DNA of 19,417 nucleotides, from contig CAJUQZ010000071.1 of NCBI GenBank assembly GCA_910588755.1, positions 1 to 19,417 on the forward strand, in the 5' to 3' direction. The notes beneath the pieces are model-generated. The model searched no databases, had not been told where the DNA came from, and was given only the letters and a program-made list of their open reading frames with translations. This DNA comes from an uncultured Lachnospiraceae bacterium (GTDB taxonomy: Bacteria > Bacillota > Clostridia > Lachnospirales > Lachnospiraceae). A program made the translations under genes and the position numbers. Shown here one piece after another: positions 1 through 8,654 of this stretch; within the stretch, counting starts at the first letter, position 1; every line of letters begins with the position of its first letter.

Positions 1-543
1 GATCTGTCGCTTGCGCCGACACCTGCAATCGGCGACAGTGTGGCGGACATTCTGTGTGAGATTGGATTGGAATACGCAGGTGCACCGGGGACAACAGCGG
101 CACTAGCCCTCTTAAATGACCAGGTGAAGAAGGGCGGCGTGATGGCCTCCTCCTATGTGGGCGGTTTAAGCGGTGCGTTTATCCCTGTCAGCGAGGATCA
201 GGGAATGATCGATGCTGTCAACGCGGGTGCACTCACGCTTGAAAAGCTAGAAGCCATGACGTGTGTCTGCTCTGTCGGGCTTGACATGATTGCGATTCCA
301 GGTGACACAAAGCCGACGACAATCGCAGGGATCATCGCTGACGAGCTCGCGATTGGTATGGTTAACCAGAAGACAACAGCAGTCCGTATCATACCCGTTA
401 TTGGCAAGACTGTGGGAGACAGTGTGGAGTTTGGTGGTCTGCTTGGATATGCGCCGATCATGCCTGTCAACAGATATTCATGTGACGCGTTTGTGAACCG
501 TGGCGGCAGGATACCAGCGCCGATTCACAGCTTCAAGAACTGA
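1..543 (+). CDS. PFL family (UPF0210/DUF711) protein, 3' end only
   Basis: The reading frame is open from base 1 to a TGA at 541-543, so this is the C-terminal part (about 180 residues) of a gene that starts before the window. A GTG lies at position 40, but the frame upstream of it (DLSLAPTPAIGDSV) is typical of the family, so it is not the real start. Glycine-rich stretches such as EYAGAPGTTAA, SYVGGLSGAFIPVSED and the ending NRGGRIPAPIHSFKN are characteristic of UPF0210 proteins, which have about 450 residues. The biochemical role of the family is not settled; structural relatives include PFL-like folds, but glycyl-radical chemistry is not implied by this segment. It often sits next to a small ACT-domain gene, which would be outside the window. 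It converges on the tmcAL-type gene with only 8 bp between the stops. Confidence 0.85.
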   Translation, partial: DLSLAPTPAIGDSVADILCEIGLEYAGAPGTTAALALLNDQVKKGGVMASSYVGGLSGAFIPVSEDQGMIDAVNAGALTLEKLEAMTCVCSVGLDMIAIPGDTKPTTIAGIIADELAIGMVNQKTTAVRIIPVIGKTVGDSVEFGGLLGYAPIMPVNRYSCDAFVNRGGRIPAPIHSFKN

Positions 544-551
544 TTTTTAGT

Positions 552-1946
552 TTAATTGCATTTTATGATCTGCCGGGTCAGTTCACTGTGGTAGGTTCTG
601 CTGGTCATGCTCGTCTTTTCAACGTCTTGTCCTGATAAGCTGTGTGACATGCGGATTTGTTTCTGCTGCAGGACACTGTCATAGATATCCGCAGCGTGGA
701 CATCAGAACGCAGGGATAGTAACGCTATGCCGTCTAGCTTTTTTAAGGCATCAGAAGGTCTCGTTATGACAGGAATGGAACTATTTGCTTTTATGGATTT
801 TAACAGCTGTTTCCCACGTGCCGTGAAGCCTAGAAGCCTCGCATATTGCGCGTAGCCGCACTCTTTTAGCGCGTCTGCGTTATGTTGTGTCATTTCCAGG
901 AGGATGTGCATGAGTCCGCGGCATATGCGGGTGTAAGTTAGGTTTTTGGTCTTGCACGACAGCGCGAAATCTTCGAATGTCGTGTAGTCGGGCAGATTGT
1001 TGTACAGCGTGTGGGAGAGCTGTGCGCCAATGTCATAGTATGAAGCATACGCATCCATGTTTTTGCGGCTAGTCGCCGAGGCTGTCTCTTTTTGTGATAT
1101 TTTGTTGTTGGATATCACTTCCTGAAGGAATCTGTCCTGCAGTAGTTTGTATTGAAGCACATCTGAAAAATCATTTGTGTCTAGGAGAACTTTCTGGTGT
1201 AGCAAGGTGTATACGGAGGCTGGAAGCTGCTTTTGGATACAGGGCGGTATCGAGGGAAAGGCGCCTTGTCTTGGACTGTCAACAGCAGGATAATGCCATA
1301 AGAGTGCCTTCCTTATGGCATTGGCTGAGGCGAAGCGGCCAGGATCTAGGGATTCGGAGGCGTAGCCTTCGCCAGCCCTTATAAGGGTTAGGGGTTTTAT
1401 GGTACTGCTTCTCTGGACCAGCGCCTTAATATACTCTATGCCAAGAATATTGTTGGGGGCGCTTATAAGTTGTTTTACCTGTTGGCTTGGAAGCAGCTCT
1501 GACAGTGCATTGTCGCGGGCGGCAGGAAAAGAACAGCCCTGTTTTAAGTATTTGTTAAGCGCCGCCTTGTACGCGGCGGACTCGTGGGCGAGCATTGTGC
1601 TGGCCAGTTCATATAAAAGGGAGATGTCGCCGCATTCACTTCCAAAATGCAGGGAATCAACAACGCCTAGTCTGTCAAGAAGGGATACCGCGCCCTGGGC
1701 AAAATATTCCGCGCTGCCAAGCGCAAAGTAGACAGGCAGCTCAAAGACCAGATCAGCGCCATTTTCTAGTGCCATCTGGCAGCGTGTGTATTTGTCCGTG
1801 ATTGCTGGAATGCCGCGCTGCACAAAATCCCCGCTCATGACAACAATGATGATATCCGTGTCAAGCGTCTGGCGTATGGTGTCTAGCTGATATAGATGCC
1901 CGTTGTGAAAAGGATTGTACTCGGCAATGACTGCTGTGACTTTCAT
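552..1946 (-). CDS. tmcAL: tRNA(Met) cytidine acetate ligase TmcAL (YlbM family)
   Basis: This encodes a 464-residue protein of the nucleotidyltransferase (HIGH-superfamily) fold. The family acetylates the wobble cytidine of elongator tRNA-Met (ac4C34) using acetate and ATP in the cytoplasm. The N-terminus MKVTAVIAEYNPFHNGH carries the nucleotide-binding HNGH at residues 14-17, followed by MSGDFVQRG and FELPV, all diagnostic. The open frame extends 41 codons further upstream to 2069, but the family N-terminus begins at this ATG and a GGGAGGAG ribosome site lies just upstream, so 1946 is chosen. At 464 residues it is somewhat longer than the roughly 415 of the B. subtilis protein. It is monocistronic on the minus strand, diverging from yceD and reading from its own promoter. 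Confidence 0.9.
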   Translation of the reverse strand: MKVTAVIAEYNPFHNGHLYQLDTIRQTLDTDIIIVVMSGDFVQRGIPAITDKYTRCQMALENGADLVFELPVYFALGSAEYFAQGAVSLLDRLGVVDSLHFGSECGDISLLYELASTMLAHESAAYKAALNKYLKQGCSFPAARDNALSELLPSQQVKQLISAPNNILGIEYIKALVQRSSTIKPLTLIRAGEGYASESLDPGRFASANAIRKALLWHYPAVDSPRQGAFPSIPPCIQKQLPASVYTLLHQKVLLDTNDFSDVLQYKLLQDRFLQEVISNNKISQKETASATSRKNMDAYASYYDIGAQLSHTLYNNLPDYTTFEDFALSCKTKNLTYTRICRGLMHILLEMTQHNADALKECGYAQYARLLGFTARGKQLLKSIKANSSIPVITRPSDALKKLDGIALLSLRSDVHAADIYDSVLQQKQIRMSHSLSGQDVEKTSMTSRTYHSELTRQIIKCN

Positions 1947-2006
1947 GGCTGCTGTGATGCTCCTCCCTCTGCATAGTTTATGAAGTGTTAAGAAATAGGA
2001 TTCTTT

Positions 2007-2035
2007 ATTATAGCACAGTATCAGCCTGTGTCCAA
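2007..2035 (-). promoter_or_regulatory. sigma-A promoter of tmcAL (extended -10)
   Basis: On the minus strand, TTGGAC (2030-2035) is followed by a 17-base spacer and a perfect TATAAT (2007-2012). TGC directly before the -10 box makes it an extended -10. It lies about 60 bases upstream of the tmcAL start codon. Confidence 0.7.
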
Positions 2036-2127
2036 CAGTTTTTATATTAGATTTAAGAGTGGATTTCATGTTAGAGTTATATGTAGATTCATGTAGATTT
2101 ATATGTTGATATATATGAAAATTCTAG

Positions 2128-2156
2128 TTGACAAAAGGCGGTCAGTTATGTATAAT
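2128..2156 (+). promoter_or_regulatory. Consensus sigma-A promoter of the yceD-rpmF operon
   Basis: TTGACA (2128-2133), a 17-base spacer and TATAAT (2151-2156) match the housekeeping consensus at every position. The start of yceD lies 28 bases after the -10 box, leaving a very short leader. The promoter is back to back with the tmcAL promoter. About 90 AT-rich bases separate the two -35 boxes, with short GTAGATT repeats but no clear operator. Confidence 0.85.
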
Positions 2157-2183
2157 AAATGAATGTGTGGATAGGAGTCTGCG

Positions 2184-2708
2184 ATGTTAGTGAATTTGAC
2201 AGATGTATTTATAAATGAAGGACAAGTGCAGGAGCTGGCAGTGCCATATGAGGCGGATACCTTTGCGGGCCGGTTTGACACTTTTCTGATTAGGGAAAAG
2301 GGTCCTGTTGCGCTGAGGCTTTCTAATATAGGACAATCAAAAGTACTTGTTCAGGGAAAGGCGAGGTTTACATTTCTGCTTGCATGTGACAGGTGCCTGC
2401 GAGATGTTGACTATACATTTGATTTATCCTTTGATATGGAGGTCGTGTCGCCGGATTATACAGGTGAAAGGACCGATGATGCTTCATCATCTGTTATGGA
2501 GGGATATCACTTAAATGTGGATGAACTAATCAATGACGAATTGCTGCTGGAGTGGCCGACAAAGATACTGTGCAGAGAAGACTGTAAAGGAATCTGCAAG
2601 ATATGCGGCAGAAATCTCAATGACGGCGAGTGTGGATGCGATGATTTTGTACCGGATCCAAGGCTGGCAGTGATAAAGGATTTGTTTAATGCGAATAAGG
2701 AGGTGTAA
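2184..2708 (+). CDS. yceD: YceD/DUF177 family protein
   Basis: This encodes 174 residues of the DUF177 (YceD) family, found almost always directly before rpmF. The family is linked to 23S rRNA accumulation and large-subunit assembly, but its exact activity is unsettled. The middle contains the family's LACDRCLR motif. The C-terminal part holds a cysteine cluster, CREDCKGICKICGRN with Cys at residues 130, 134, 138 and 141 and then C150 and C152, which could bind a metal. A TAGGAG ribosome site (2172-2177) precedes the ATG. Its stop is followed after 2 bases by rpmF, whose ribosome site overlaps the end of this gene, so the two are probably translationally coupled. Confidence 0.92.
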   Translation: MLVNLTDVFINEGQVQELAVPYEADTFAGRFDTFLIREKGPVALRLSNIGQSKVLVQGKARFTFLLACDRCLRDVDYTFDLSFDMEVVSPDYTGERTDDASSSVMEGYHLNVDELINDELLLEWPTKILCREDCKGICKICGRNLNDGECGCDDFVPDPRLAVIKDLFNANKEV

Positions 2709-2710
2709 CA

Positions 2711-2890
2711 ATGTCTATATGTCCAAAAAATAAATCTTCAAAAGGCAGAAGAGATAAGAGAAGAGCAAACTGGAAGATGAGCGCACCAACATTGGTAAAG
2801 TGCAGCAAGTGTGGCGCCTTGATGATGCCTCACAGAGTATGCAAGGCTTGCGGCTCATACAACAAGAAGGAGATCATTGCAGCTGACTGA
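2711..2890 (+). CDS. rpmF: 50S ribosomal protein L32 (bL32)
   Basis: This 59-residue gene begins ATG at 2711 and ends TGA at 2888-2890. The protein starts MSICPKNKSSKGRRDKRRA, the basic N-terminal tail of bL32. It has two zinc-ribbon pairs, CSKC and CKAC, so it is the zinc-binding (C+) form. A strong AGGAGGTG ribosome site (about 2698-2705) lies within the end of yceD. bL32 is a late-assembling large-subunit protein near the peptidyl-transferase base and exit-tunnel region. The yceD-rpmF pair is conserved across bacteria. Confidence 0.97.
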   Translation: MSICPKNKSSKGRRDKRRANWKMSAPTLVKCSKCGALMMPHRVCKACGSYNKKEIIAAD

Positions 2891-2912
2891 TGTGGTGGTT
2901 CTTGTAGGAAAT

Positions 2913-2957
2913 AAAGGGTGTAAAGTTTTATGACAAAATAAGGCTTTGCACCTTTTT
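2913..2957 (+). terminator. Rho-independent terminator after rpmF
   Basis: A 10-bp stem pairs GGGTGTAAAG (2916-2925) with CTTTGCACCT (2944-2953), with two G-U pairs. AAA before the stem and TTTTT after it extend the pairing, and a run of T-rich sequence follows. The loop has its own partial pairing (TTTT/AAAA). It would separate yceD-rpmF from plsX, at least partly. Confidence 0.8.
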
Positions 2958-2969
2958 GTTTGTTTTCCC

Positions 2970-2998
2970 TTGATTTTTGATGGTATGTCTAGTATATT
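2970..2998 (+). promoter_or_regulatory. Probable sigma-A promoter of plsX operon
   Basis: TTGATT (2970-2975), a 17-base spacer and TATATT (2993-2998) lie just after the rpmF terminator and about 35 bases before plsX. The matches are 4/6 and 5/6 to consensus. The position right after a terminator supports it. Confidence 0.6.
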
Positions 2999-3033
2999 TA
3001 TAAAGTATAGAGCGAACTAGGGAGGGGATGGCA

Positions 3034-4047
3034 ATGGAAGAGATGACCAGGGTGGCAGTGGACGCTATGGGCGGTGACAATGCCCCGGCGGAGATCGTTA
3101 AAGGCGTGGTGGAGGCCGTCGGCGAGAATGGTAAAATCAAGGTATATCTGACAGGGCGGGAAGCAGATCTCAAAAAAGAACTTGTGCAGTATACATACAA
3201 TAAAGAGCAGATTGAAATTGTGAATGCCACGGAGGTGATCGAGACAGCAGAGCCTCCTGTAATGGCAATTAGGAAAAAGAAGGATTCCTCAATTGTCGTT
3301 GCACTCAATCTGGTGAAGAGTGGTACGTGTGATGCATTTGTCTCTGCAGGCAGCTCCGGTGCGGTGCTGGTCGGCGGACAGTTGATTGTGGGAAGAATCA
3401 AGGGAATCGAGCGGGCGCCCCTCGCACCGCTGATACCGACGGAGACAGGCTGTGCGCTGCTGATAGACTGCGGTGCCAATGTGGACGCTAGGCCTTCACA
3501 CTTGGTACAGTTTGCAAAGATGGGGTCTGTGTATATGGAGAGTGTTATGGGAATACCAAACCCCAGGGTTGCGATCGTAAATATTGGGGCTGAGGAGGAG
3601 AAGGGAAATGCGCTTGTGAAAGAAACCTTTCCGATGCTAAAGAACTGTCCAGAGATCAATTTTATAGGAAGTATTGAGGCGAGGGATATTCCGACAGGCT
3701 ATGCGGATGTGATTGTGTGTGAGGCGTTTGCGGGAAATATTATTTTGAAGCTGTATGAGGGTGTCGGGGCCACATTGATTAAGAAGGTGAAGGCAGGCAT
3801 GATGACATCACTTAGGAGTAAGCTTGGTGCGCTTCTCGTCAAGCCCGCGCTCAAACAGACGTTAAAAGGCTTTAGCCTTGAAGAGTACGGCGGGGCGCCG
3901 CTGCTTGGACTGAACGGGCTGGTGGTTAAGACACATGGAAGCTCTAAGGCCATCGAGATTAAAAATTCAATTTTGCAGTGTGTGACCTTTAAGGAACAGA
4001 AAATAAACCAGAAAATCAAGGATAAGGTGATCTTGAAGGATGAGTGA
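3034..4047 (+). CDS. plsX: Phosphate acyltransferase PlsX
   Basis: This encodes a 337-residue enzyme that converts acyl-ACP and phosphate to acyl-phosphate, the donor that PlsY uses to start phospholipid synthesis; PlsX is a peripheral membrane protein. Diagnostic motifs are VAVDAMGGDNAP near the N-terminus, AGSSGAVLVGG, LLIDCGANVD and the C-terminal EYGGAPLLGLNG. Three in-frame ATGs lie at 3028, 3034 and 3043. GGAGG at 3021-3025 is 8 bases from 3034 and only 2 from 3028, so 3034 is preferred. The family core begins at the third ATG. The stop lies about 16 bases before the preferred acpP start, consistent with coupling of acyl donor synthesis to its carrier. Confidence 0.95.
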   Translation: MEEMTRVAVDAMGGDNAPAEIVKGVVEAVGENGKIKVYLTGREADLKKELVQYTYNKEQIEIVNATEVIETAEPPVMAIRKKKDSSIVVALNLVKSGTCDAFVSAGSSGAVLVGGQLIVGRIKGIERAPLAPLIPTETGCALLIDCGANVDARPSHLVQFAKMGSVYMESVMGIPNPRVAIVNIGAEEEKGNALVKETFPMLKNCPEINFIGSIEARDIPTGYADVIVCEAFAGNIILKLYEGVGATLIKKVKAGMMTSLRSKLGALLVKPALKQTLKGFSLEEYGGAPLLGLNGLVVKTHGSSKAIEIKNSILQCVTFKEQKINQKIKDKVILKDE

Positions 4048-4063
4048 GGGAAGGTCTGATCAA

Positions 4064-4300
4064 ATGGAATTTGAAGCTTTGAAGAAGGTTACAGCTACTG
4101 TTCTGGGCATGGATCCAGACGAAATCGGAATGGATATGACTTTTCTTTCTGACTTGGGCGCCGATTCGTTGGACTTATACCAGATTCTTAGAGGTGTTGA
4201 GGAGGAGACTGGTCTTTTGATGCCGACAGAAGGTTTGGAAAAAATAACGACTGTGCGAGAAGCGGTCGAGTGGATCAAAAAAGCTGGAAGCCCTTTGTAG
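4064..4300 (+). CDS. acpP: Acyl carrier protein
   Basis: This encodes a small acidic four-helix acyl carrier protein of 78 residues. The DSL motif (DLGADSLD) puts the 4'-phosphopantetheine attachment at Ser35. An upstream in-frame ATG at 4040 would overlap plsX by 8 bases and add MSEGRSDQ. I prefer 4064 because an AGGGAAGG site lies about 9 bases upstream and MEFEALKK is the usual family start. The N-terminal half and helix II (LDLYQILRGVEEETG) are canonical in type. It would carry the acyl chains for fatty acid synthesis and donate them to the neighbouring PlsX. Confidence 0.93.
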   Translation: MEFEALKKVTATVLGMDPDEIGMDMTFLSDLGADSLDLYQILRGVEEETGLLMPTEGLEKITTVREAVEWIKKAGSPL

Positions 4301-4309
4301 GGCTTTCTT
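4288..4309 (+). terminator. Weak intercistronic hairpin at the end of acpP
   Basis: AAGCCCT (4288-4294), a TTGT loop and AGGGCTT (4299-4305) form a perfect 7-bp stem overlapping the acpP stop codon. TTCTTT follows. The T tract is short and broken, so it may attenuate transcription or protect the mRNA end rather than fully stop it. Confidence 0.5.
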
Positions 4310-4334
4310 TATGTGGATGGAGTAGGAGACAAAG

Positions 4335-5033
4335 ATGCGGAATATGAAGGAGGCCCTGCTTGAGCTACAGGGAAAGATCGGGTATCATTTTCAGAATGAG
4401 GCTCTGCTAAAGCAGGCATTGACACACAGCTCATTTGCAAATGAGCAAAAGATAAACAAATTAAATAATTATGAGCGGCTGGAGTTTTTGGGAGACGCAG
4501 TATTAGAGCTTGTGTCCAGCGAATTTTTATATAATGAAAATGCAGACATGCCTGAGGGGCAGCTGACTAGGCTGCGCGCATCGATGGTATGCGAGCCGGC
4601 ATTGGCATACTGTGCGCGGGATATCCATTTAAACTCATATATTCTGCTTGGAAAAGGTGAGGAGGCGACAGGGGGGAGAAAGAGGGATTCCATTATCTCT
4701 GATGTCATGGAGGCTGTCATCGGTGCAATTTATCTTGATGGCGGAATTGACCAGGCTAAGCGGTTTATCGACCGTTTTGTGCTGTCTGACCTCGAGGATA
4801 AGATCCTGTTTCTGGACAGCAAGACACTTTTGCAGGAGGAGATACAGAAGAAGAATACGGCACAGCTGCGCTATGAGCTGGTAGGGGAGACAGGCCCTGA
4901 TCATGATAAGCAGTTTGAGGTCGAGGCGTATCTGAACGATAAGCTGATCGGCGTCGGTGCGGGACGAACGAAAAAGGCAGCGGAACAGCAGGCAGCATAC
5001 GAAGCGCTTAGAAAATTAAAGGGCAGAAAATAG
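4335..5033 (+). CDS. rnc: Ribonuclease III
   Basis: This encodes a 232-residue double-stranded-RNA endonuclease that processes rRNA precursors and some mRNAs. The signature ERLEFLGDAVLEL spans residues 47-59, with acidic catalytic residues E50 and D54. The second acidic pair is D123 and E126 in SDVMEAVIGAIYLDGG. A C-terminal double-stranded RNA-binding domain (about residues 160-230) ends with KKAAEQQAAYEALRKL. The length is typical. AGGAG (4324-4328) lies 6 bases before the ATG at 4335; a second ATG at 4344 is possible. smc begins 21 bases downstream, as in many Firmicutes. Confidence 0.97.
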   Translation: MRNMKEALLELQGKIGYHFQNEALLKQALTHSSFANEQKINKLNNYERLEFLGDAVLELVSSEFLYNENADMPEGQLTRLRASMVCEPALAYCARDIHLNSYILLGKGEEATGGRKRDSIISDVMEAVIGAIYLDGGIDQAKRFIDRFVLSDLEDKILFLDSKTLLQEEIQKKNTAQLRYELVGETGPDHDKQFEVEAYLNDKLIGVGAGRTKKAAEQQAAYEALRKLKGRK

Positions 5034-5054
5034 CGGCGTACAGTGAGGTAGGGA

Positions 5055-8000
5055 ATGTATTTAAAGAGTATAGAGGTACAGGGCTTTAAGTCCTTTGCAA
5101 ACAAAATCGTATTTCAATTCCACCAGGGTATCACAGGCATTGTGGGGCCAAATGGCTCGGGCAAGAGCAATGTTGCAGACGCGGTGCGGTGGGTGCTGGG
5201 CGAACAGCGCATCAAGCAGCTGCGCGGGGAGTCCATGCAGGACGTTATCTTTTCCGGGACGGAGCTTAGAAAACCGCTGGGCTATGCGTATGTGGGAATC
5301 ACCTTTGATAATGCAGACCACAAGCTTGCAATCGACTATCAGGAGGTGACAGTGGCAAGGCGTTTATATCGTTCAGGCGAAAGCGAGTATTCTATCAACG
5401 GGACTCCCTGTCGTTTGAAGGATGTAAATGAACTGTTTTATGATACTGGAATCGGGAAAGAGGGCTATTCGATTATCGGACAGGGGCAGATTGAAAAAAT
5501 TCTGAGCGGAAAGCCGGAGGAGAAGCGCGAGCTGTTTGACGAGGCGGCGGGCATCGTCAAGTTCAAAAAGCGCAAGGCTACGGCACAGAAAAAACTTGAG
5601 GACGAGAAGAATAATCTGGTGCGTGTGACAGATATATTAAGCGAGCTTGAAAAACAGGTGGAGCCGCTGGAAAAGCAATCTGAGAAGGCAAAGGTGTACC
5701 TGCGGAAAAAGGAGGAGCTCAAGGAGCTAGACGTCAATGTGTTTTTGCTGGAAAATAAGAGGCTGACAGAACAGCTTGAGGAGATTGACGACAAGTACAG
5801 AATCGCCCAGGAGGATTACAACAGTACTACGCAGCAGTACGACAAGATAAGGACGGAATACGACGAGATCCAGGTACATATCGAGGAGCTAGACAGGGAG
5901 CTTGAGCTTACCAGAAATGCACTGACTGACGCGAGTGTTACCCGCGGAAGACTTGAGGGCGAAATTAATGTATTAAAAGAACAGATCAGGGGTGCGCAGG
6001 GAAATGAACAGCATTTTCGTGAGAGAATAAAGACGATACAGGCGCAGATTGTCGAGCGGGAGGACGAGCGCGCCAAAATCCTTGACGGCAAGGCTGTGCT
6101 GGACGGGAAGGTGGCTGCGCTAGAGCAGGAGCGCAGCGAAGCAAAGGGCGTGCTTTTAGAGGTTCAGTCACATATTGAGGAGCTGAACGAAAAAATAGAG
6201 GAGGATAAAAACCAGATTATCGCCATGCTCAATGAGCGTGCGAATATCAAGTCAAGGATGGGTAGTTTTGACACGATGATGGAGCAGCTGCGCATTCGGA
6301 AGGCAGAGCTAAATTCAAGGCTTCTGCGTGTCAGGAGTGATGAGGCGGAGCGCGATGCCGAGATTAAAACTTTGCAGGAGGAATTTCAGGGCATAAATGA
6401 CCAGATCAGCGCAGTCAATACGCATTTATCTGCACTCGAGGAGCATAATCTGTCATTTCGCGGGAGACTGACGGACAAGGATAATGAGATACGGGAAAGC
6501 CAGGGGGCCTATCAGCGGTACAAATCCCAGTACGACACGATTTCCAACCTGACAGAGCGGTATGAGGGGTACGGAAACAGCATCCAGAGGATCATGGAGC
6601 AGCGGGAGCAAAATAAGGGAATCATCGGCGTTGTGGCGGACATTATAAAGGTTGACAAGGAGTATGAGACTGCAATCGAGACGGCTCTTGGCGGGAGCAT
6701 ACAGAATATTGTCACAGAGGACGAGGAGACAGCCAAGGCGATGATTGGTTTTTTGAAAAAGAACCGTTTTGGCCGTGCTACCTTTCTGCCGCTGACCAGT
6801 ATCAGGAGGCCGCAGGAGTTTCGCACACCGGAGGTATTGAGAGAAAAGGGTGTCATCGGGCTGGCAGACACCCTTGTGCGGACGGACGAGAAGTACAAAA
6901 ACGTGGCAAAGACAATGCTTGGAAGAATCGTTGTGGTTGACCATGTTGACAATGCAGTAAAGCTTGCAAGAAAATATAATTATAGTATCCGCATGGTTAC
7001 GTTAGAGGGTGAGCTTCTCGTGCCAGGCGGTGCAATCAGCGGCGGCGCTTTCAAGAATAACTCCAATCTGCTGGGGCGCAGGAGGGAGCTTGAGGAACTT
7101 GAGCACAGGATGAAATCGGCGAAGGAAAAGCTGGATGCTGCAAATGCGGATATTGAGAACATCAAAGCTGAGAGAAACCATGTCAGAAGGACGATTGAGG
7201 AGGAGAAGGCTGCTTTGCAGGAGCTCTTTATCAGGCAGAACACAGCCAGAATGAATGTCGTTGCTGCTGAGGAGAGAAAAAACGAAGCAGAACAGGGGTT
7301 TGGTTCTCTGCAGGAAGAACAGCAGGAGATCGAGCAGAAGGTTGCGCAGATTCGCGCAGACAAGGAGCGGACGCAGAATGACTTAAAGGAGTCAGAGGAG
7401 AACGAAAAAGCGCTAGAGCAGAATATTGCCGCTTACCAGAAGGAGCTCGAGGCATACCGAATTGAGGAATCCAGCAAGACTGGCATGGTCGGGGAATGGG
7501 ATGTGGCGTACGAAAAGTTGCTTCAGAAGCAGGAGTTTGAGCAGACAAACTTAAACCGTATCGAGGGAGAGCTGGTGCGTAGCAGGGCTGAGCTTAGCGA
7601 GGTACAGACAAGCCTGGACAGCTGTCTTGCAGAGATTCAGGACAGACAGCAGAGCATCACAAAGATCGAGAAGACAATCAGCACATCGCACATCACACAG
7701 TCCGATGCTGAGACTGCACTAAAGGAAAAGCAGAAGACAAAGGAGGAGCTGACACAGAAGCAGAAGAATTTTTTCAGGACAAGGGAAGAACTGTCTGAGA
7801 AGAAAAATGCACTCGACAAGGAAGTGTACCGGTTAAATTCCCAGAGGGAAAAGCTGGAGGAGACGGTTGAGAACCAGATCAACTATATGTGGAGCGAGTA
7901 TGAGATTACGCTCAACAATGCCGTTTCCATGCGCAATGAGCTGCTGACAGATATCGCAGGAATGAAAAAGCAGATATCTGGTATCAAGGATGATATCCGG

Positions 8001-8648
8001 AAGCTTGGCGATGTCAATGTCAATGCGATCGAGGATTACAAGGCTCTGATGGAGCGCTATACCTTTATGAAAAACCAGCATGATGATCTGATCGAGGCGG
8101 AAAAGACGCTAGAAGGAATCATTGAGGAGCTTGACACAGCGATGCGCAGGCAGTTTACTGAAAAGTTCGAGGAGATTAAGCGGGAGTTTGACAAGGTGTT
8201 CAAGGAGCTTTTTGGCGGTGGCAAGGGTACGCTGGAGCTGATTGAGGACGAGGATATCCTCGAGGCGGGAATCCGTATCATCGCACAGCCGCCCGGCAAG
8301 AAGCTGCAGAATATGATGCAGCTCTCCGGCGGGGAAAAGTCGTTTACGGCAATCGCATTGCTCTTTGCCATACAGAATCTCAAGCCGTCGCCGTTTTGTC
8401 TGCTCGATGAGATAGAGGCGGCGCTCGACGAGGGAAACGTGAACAGATTTGCCAAATATTTAAATAAACTGACAAAGGGTACACAGTTTATCGTGATCAC
8501 GCACCGTCGCGGCACTATGGAACAGGCTGACAGGCTGTACGGTATTACGATGCAGGAAAAAGGGGTATCAACCCTTGTGAGTGTCAACCTTGTGGACAGT
8601 GAGGTTGACAAGTGGAGTCAGGACGAGAAGGAAAAGAAGGAGGCATAA
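5055..8648 (+). CDS. smc: Chromosome partition protein SMC
   Basis: This encodes a 1197-residue SMC ATPase, the core of the SMC-ScpAB condensin that loads at ParB sites and organises the chromosome. The N-terminal head has the Walker A motif GPNGSGKS at residues 31-38. Two long coiled coils (roughly 165-505 and 670-1025) flank a hinge at about 510-660 that contains KGIIGVVADIIKV and VPGGAISGG. The C-terminal head has the ABC signature LSGGEKS at 1090-1096 and Walker B CLLDEIEAALDE with D1118 and E1119. The length matches the family. The GAGGTAGGG ribosome site is modest. The ftsY ribosome site lies within its last codons. Confidence 0.98.
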   Translation: MYLKSIEVQGFKSFANKIVFQFHQGITGIVGPNGSGKSNVADAVRWVLGEQRIKQLRGESMQDVIFSGTELRKPLGYAYVGITFDNADHKLAIDYQEVTVARRLYRSGESEYSINGTPCRLKDVNELFYDTGIGKEGYSIIGQGQIEKILSGKPEEKRELFDEAAGIVKFKKRKATAQKKLEDEKNNLVRVTDILSELEKQVEPLEKQSEKAKVYLRKKEELKELDVNVFLLENKRLTEQLEEIDDKYRIAQEDYNSTTQQYDKIRTEYDEIQVHIEELDRELELTRNALTDASVTRGRLEGEINVLKEQIRGAQGNEQHFRERIKTIQAQIVEREDERAKILDGKAVLDGKVAALEQERSEAKGVLLEVQSHIEELNEKIEEDKNQIIAMLNERANIKSRMGSFDTMMEQLRIRKAELNSRLLRVRSDEAERDAEIKTLQEEFQGINDQISAVNTHLSALEEHNLSFRGRLTDKDNEIRESQGAYQRYKSQYDTISNLTERYEGYGNSIQRIMEQREQNKGIIGVVADIIKVDKEYETAIETALGGSIQNIVTEDEETAKAMIGFLKKNRFGRATFLPLTSIRRPQEFRTPEVLREKGVIGLADTLVRTDEKYKNVAKTMLGRIVVVDHVDNAVKLARKYNYSIRMVTLEGELLVPGGAISGGAFKNNSNLLGRRRELEELEHRMKSAKEKLDAANADIENIKAERNHVRRTIEEEKAALQELFIRQNTARMNVVAAEERKNEAEQGFGSLQEEQQEIEQKVAQIRADKERTQNDLKESEENEKALEQNIAAYQKELEAYRIEESSKTGMVGEWDVAYEKLLQKQEFEQTNLNRIEGELVRSRAELSEVQTSLDSCLAEIQDRQQSITKIEKTISTSHITQSDAETALKEKQKTKEELTQKQKNFFRTREELSEKKNALDKEVYRLNSQREKLEETVENQINYMWSEYEITLNNAVSMRNELLTDIAGMKKQISGIKDDIRKLGDVNVNAIEDYKALMERYTFMKNQHDDLIEAEKTLEGIIEELDTAMRRQFTEKFEEIKREFDKVFKELFGGGKGTLELIEDEDILEAGIRIIAQPPGKKLQNMMQLSGGEKSFTAIALLFAIQNLKPSPFCLLDEIEAALDEGNVNRFAKYLNKLTKGTQFIVITHRRGTMEQADRLYGITMQEKGVSTLVSVNLVDSEVDKWSQDEKEKKEA

Positions 8649-8654
8649 ATCAGC

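Noticed and set aside
537..584. GAACTGA / TCAGTTC inverted repeat between the convergent PFL and tmcAL genes as a shared terminator
   Set aside because: The stem is only 7 bp with a 34-base loop and no proper T tract at either end.
6453..6952. Two long minus-strand open frames inside smc
   Set aside because: Both are antisense to the conserved hinge-proximal part of smc, whose protein sequence is fully intact.
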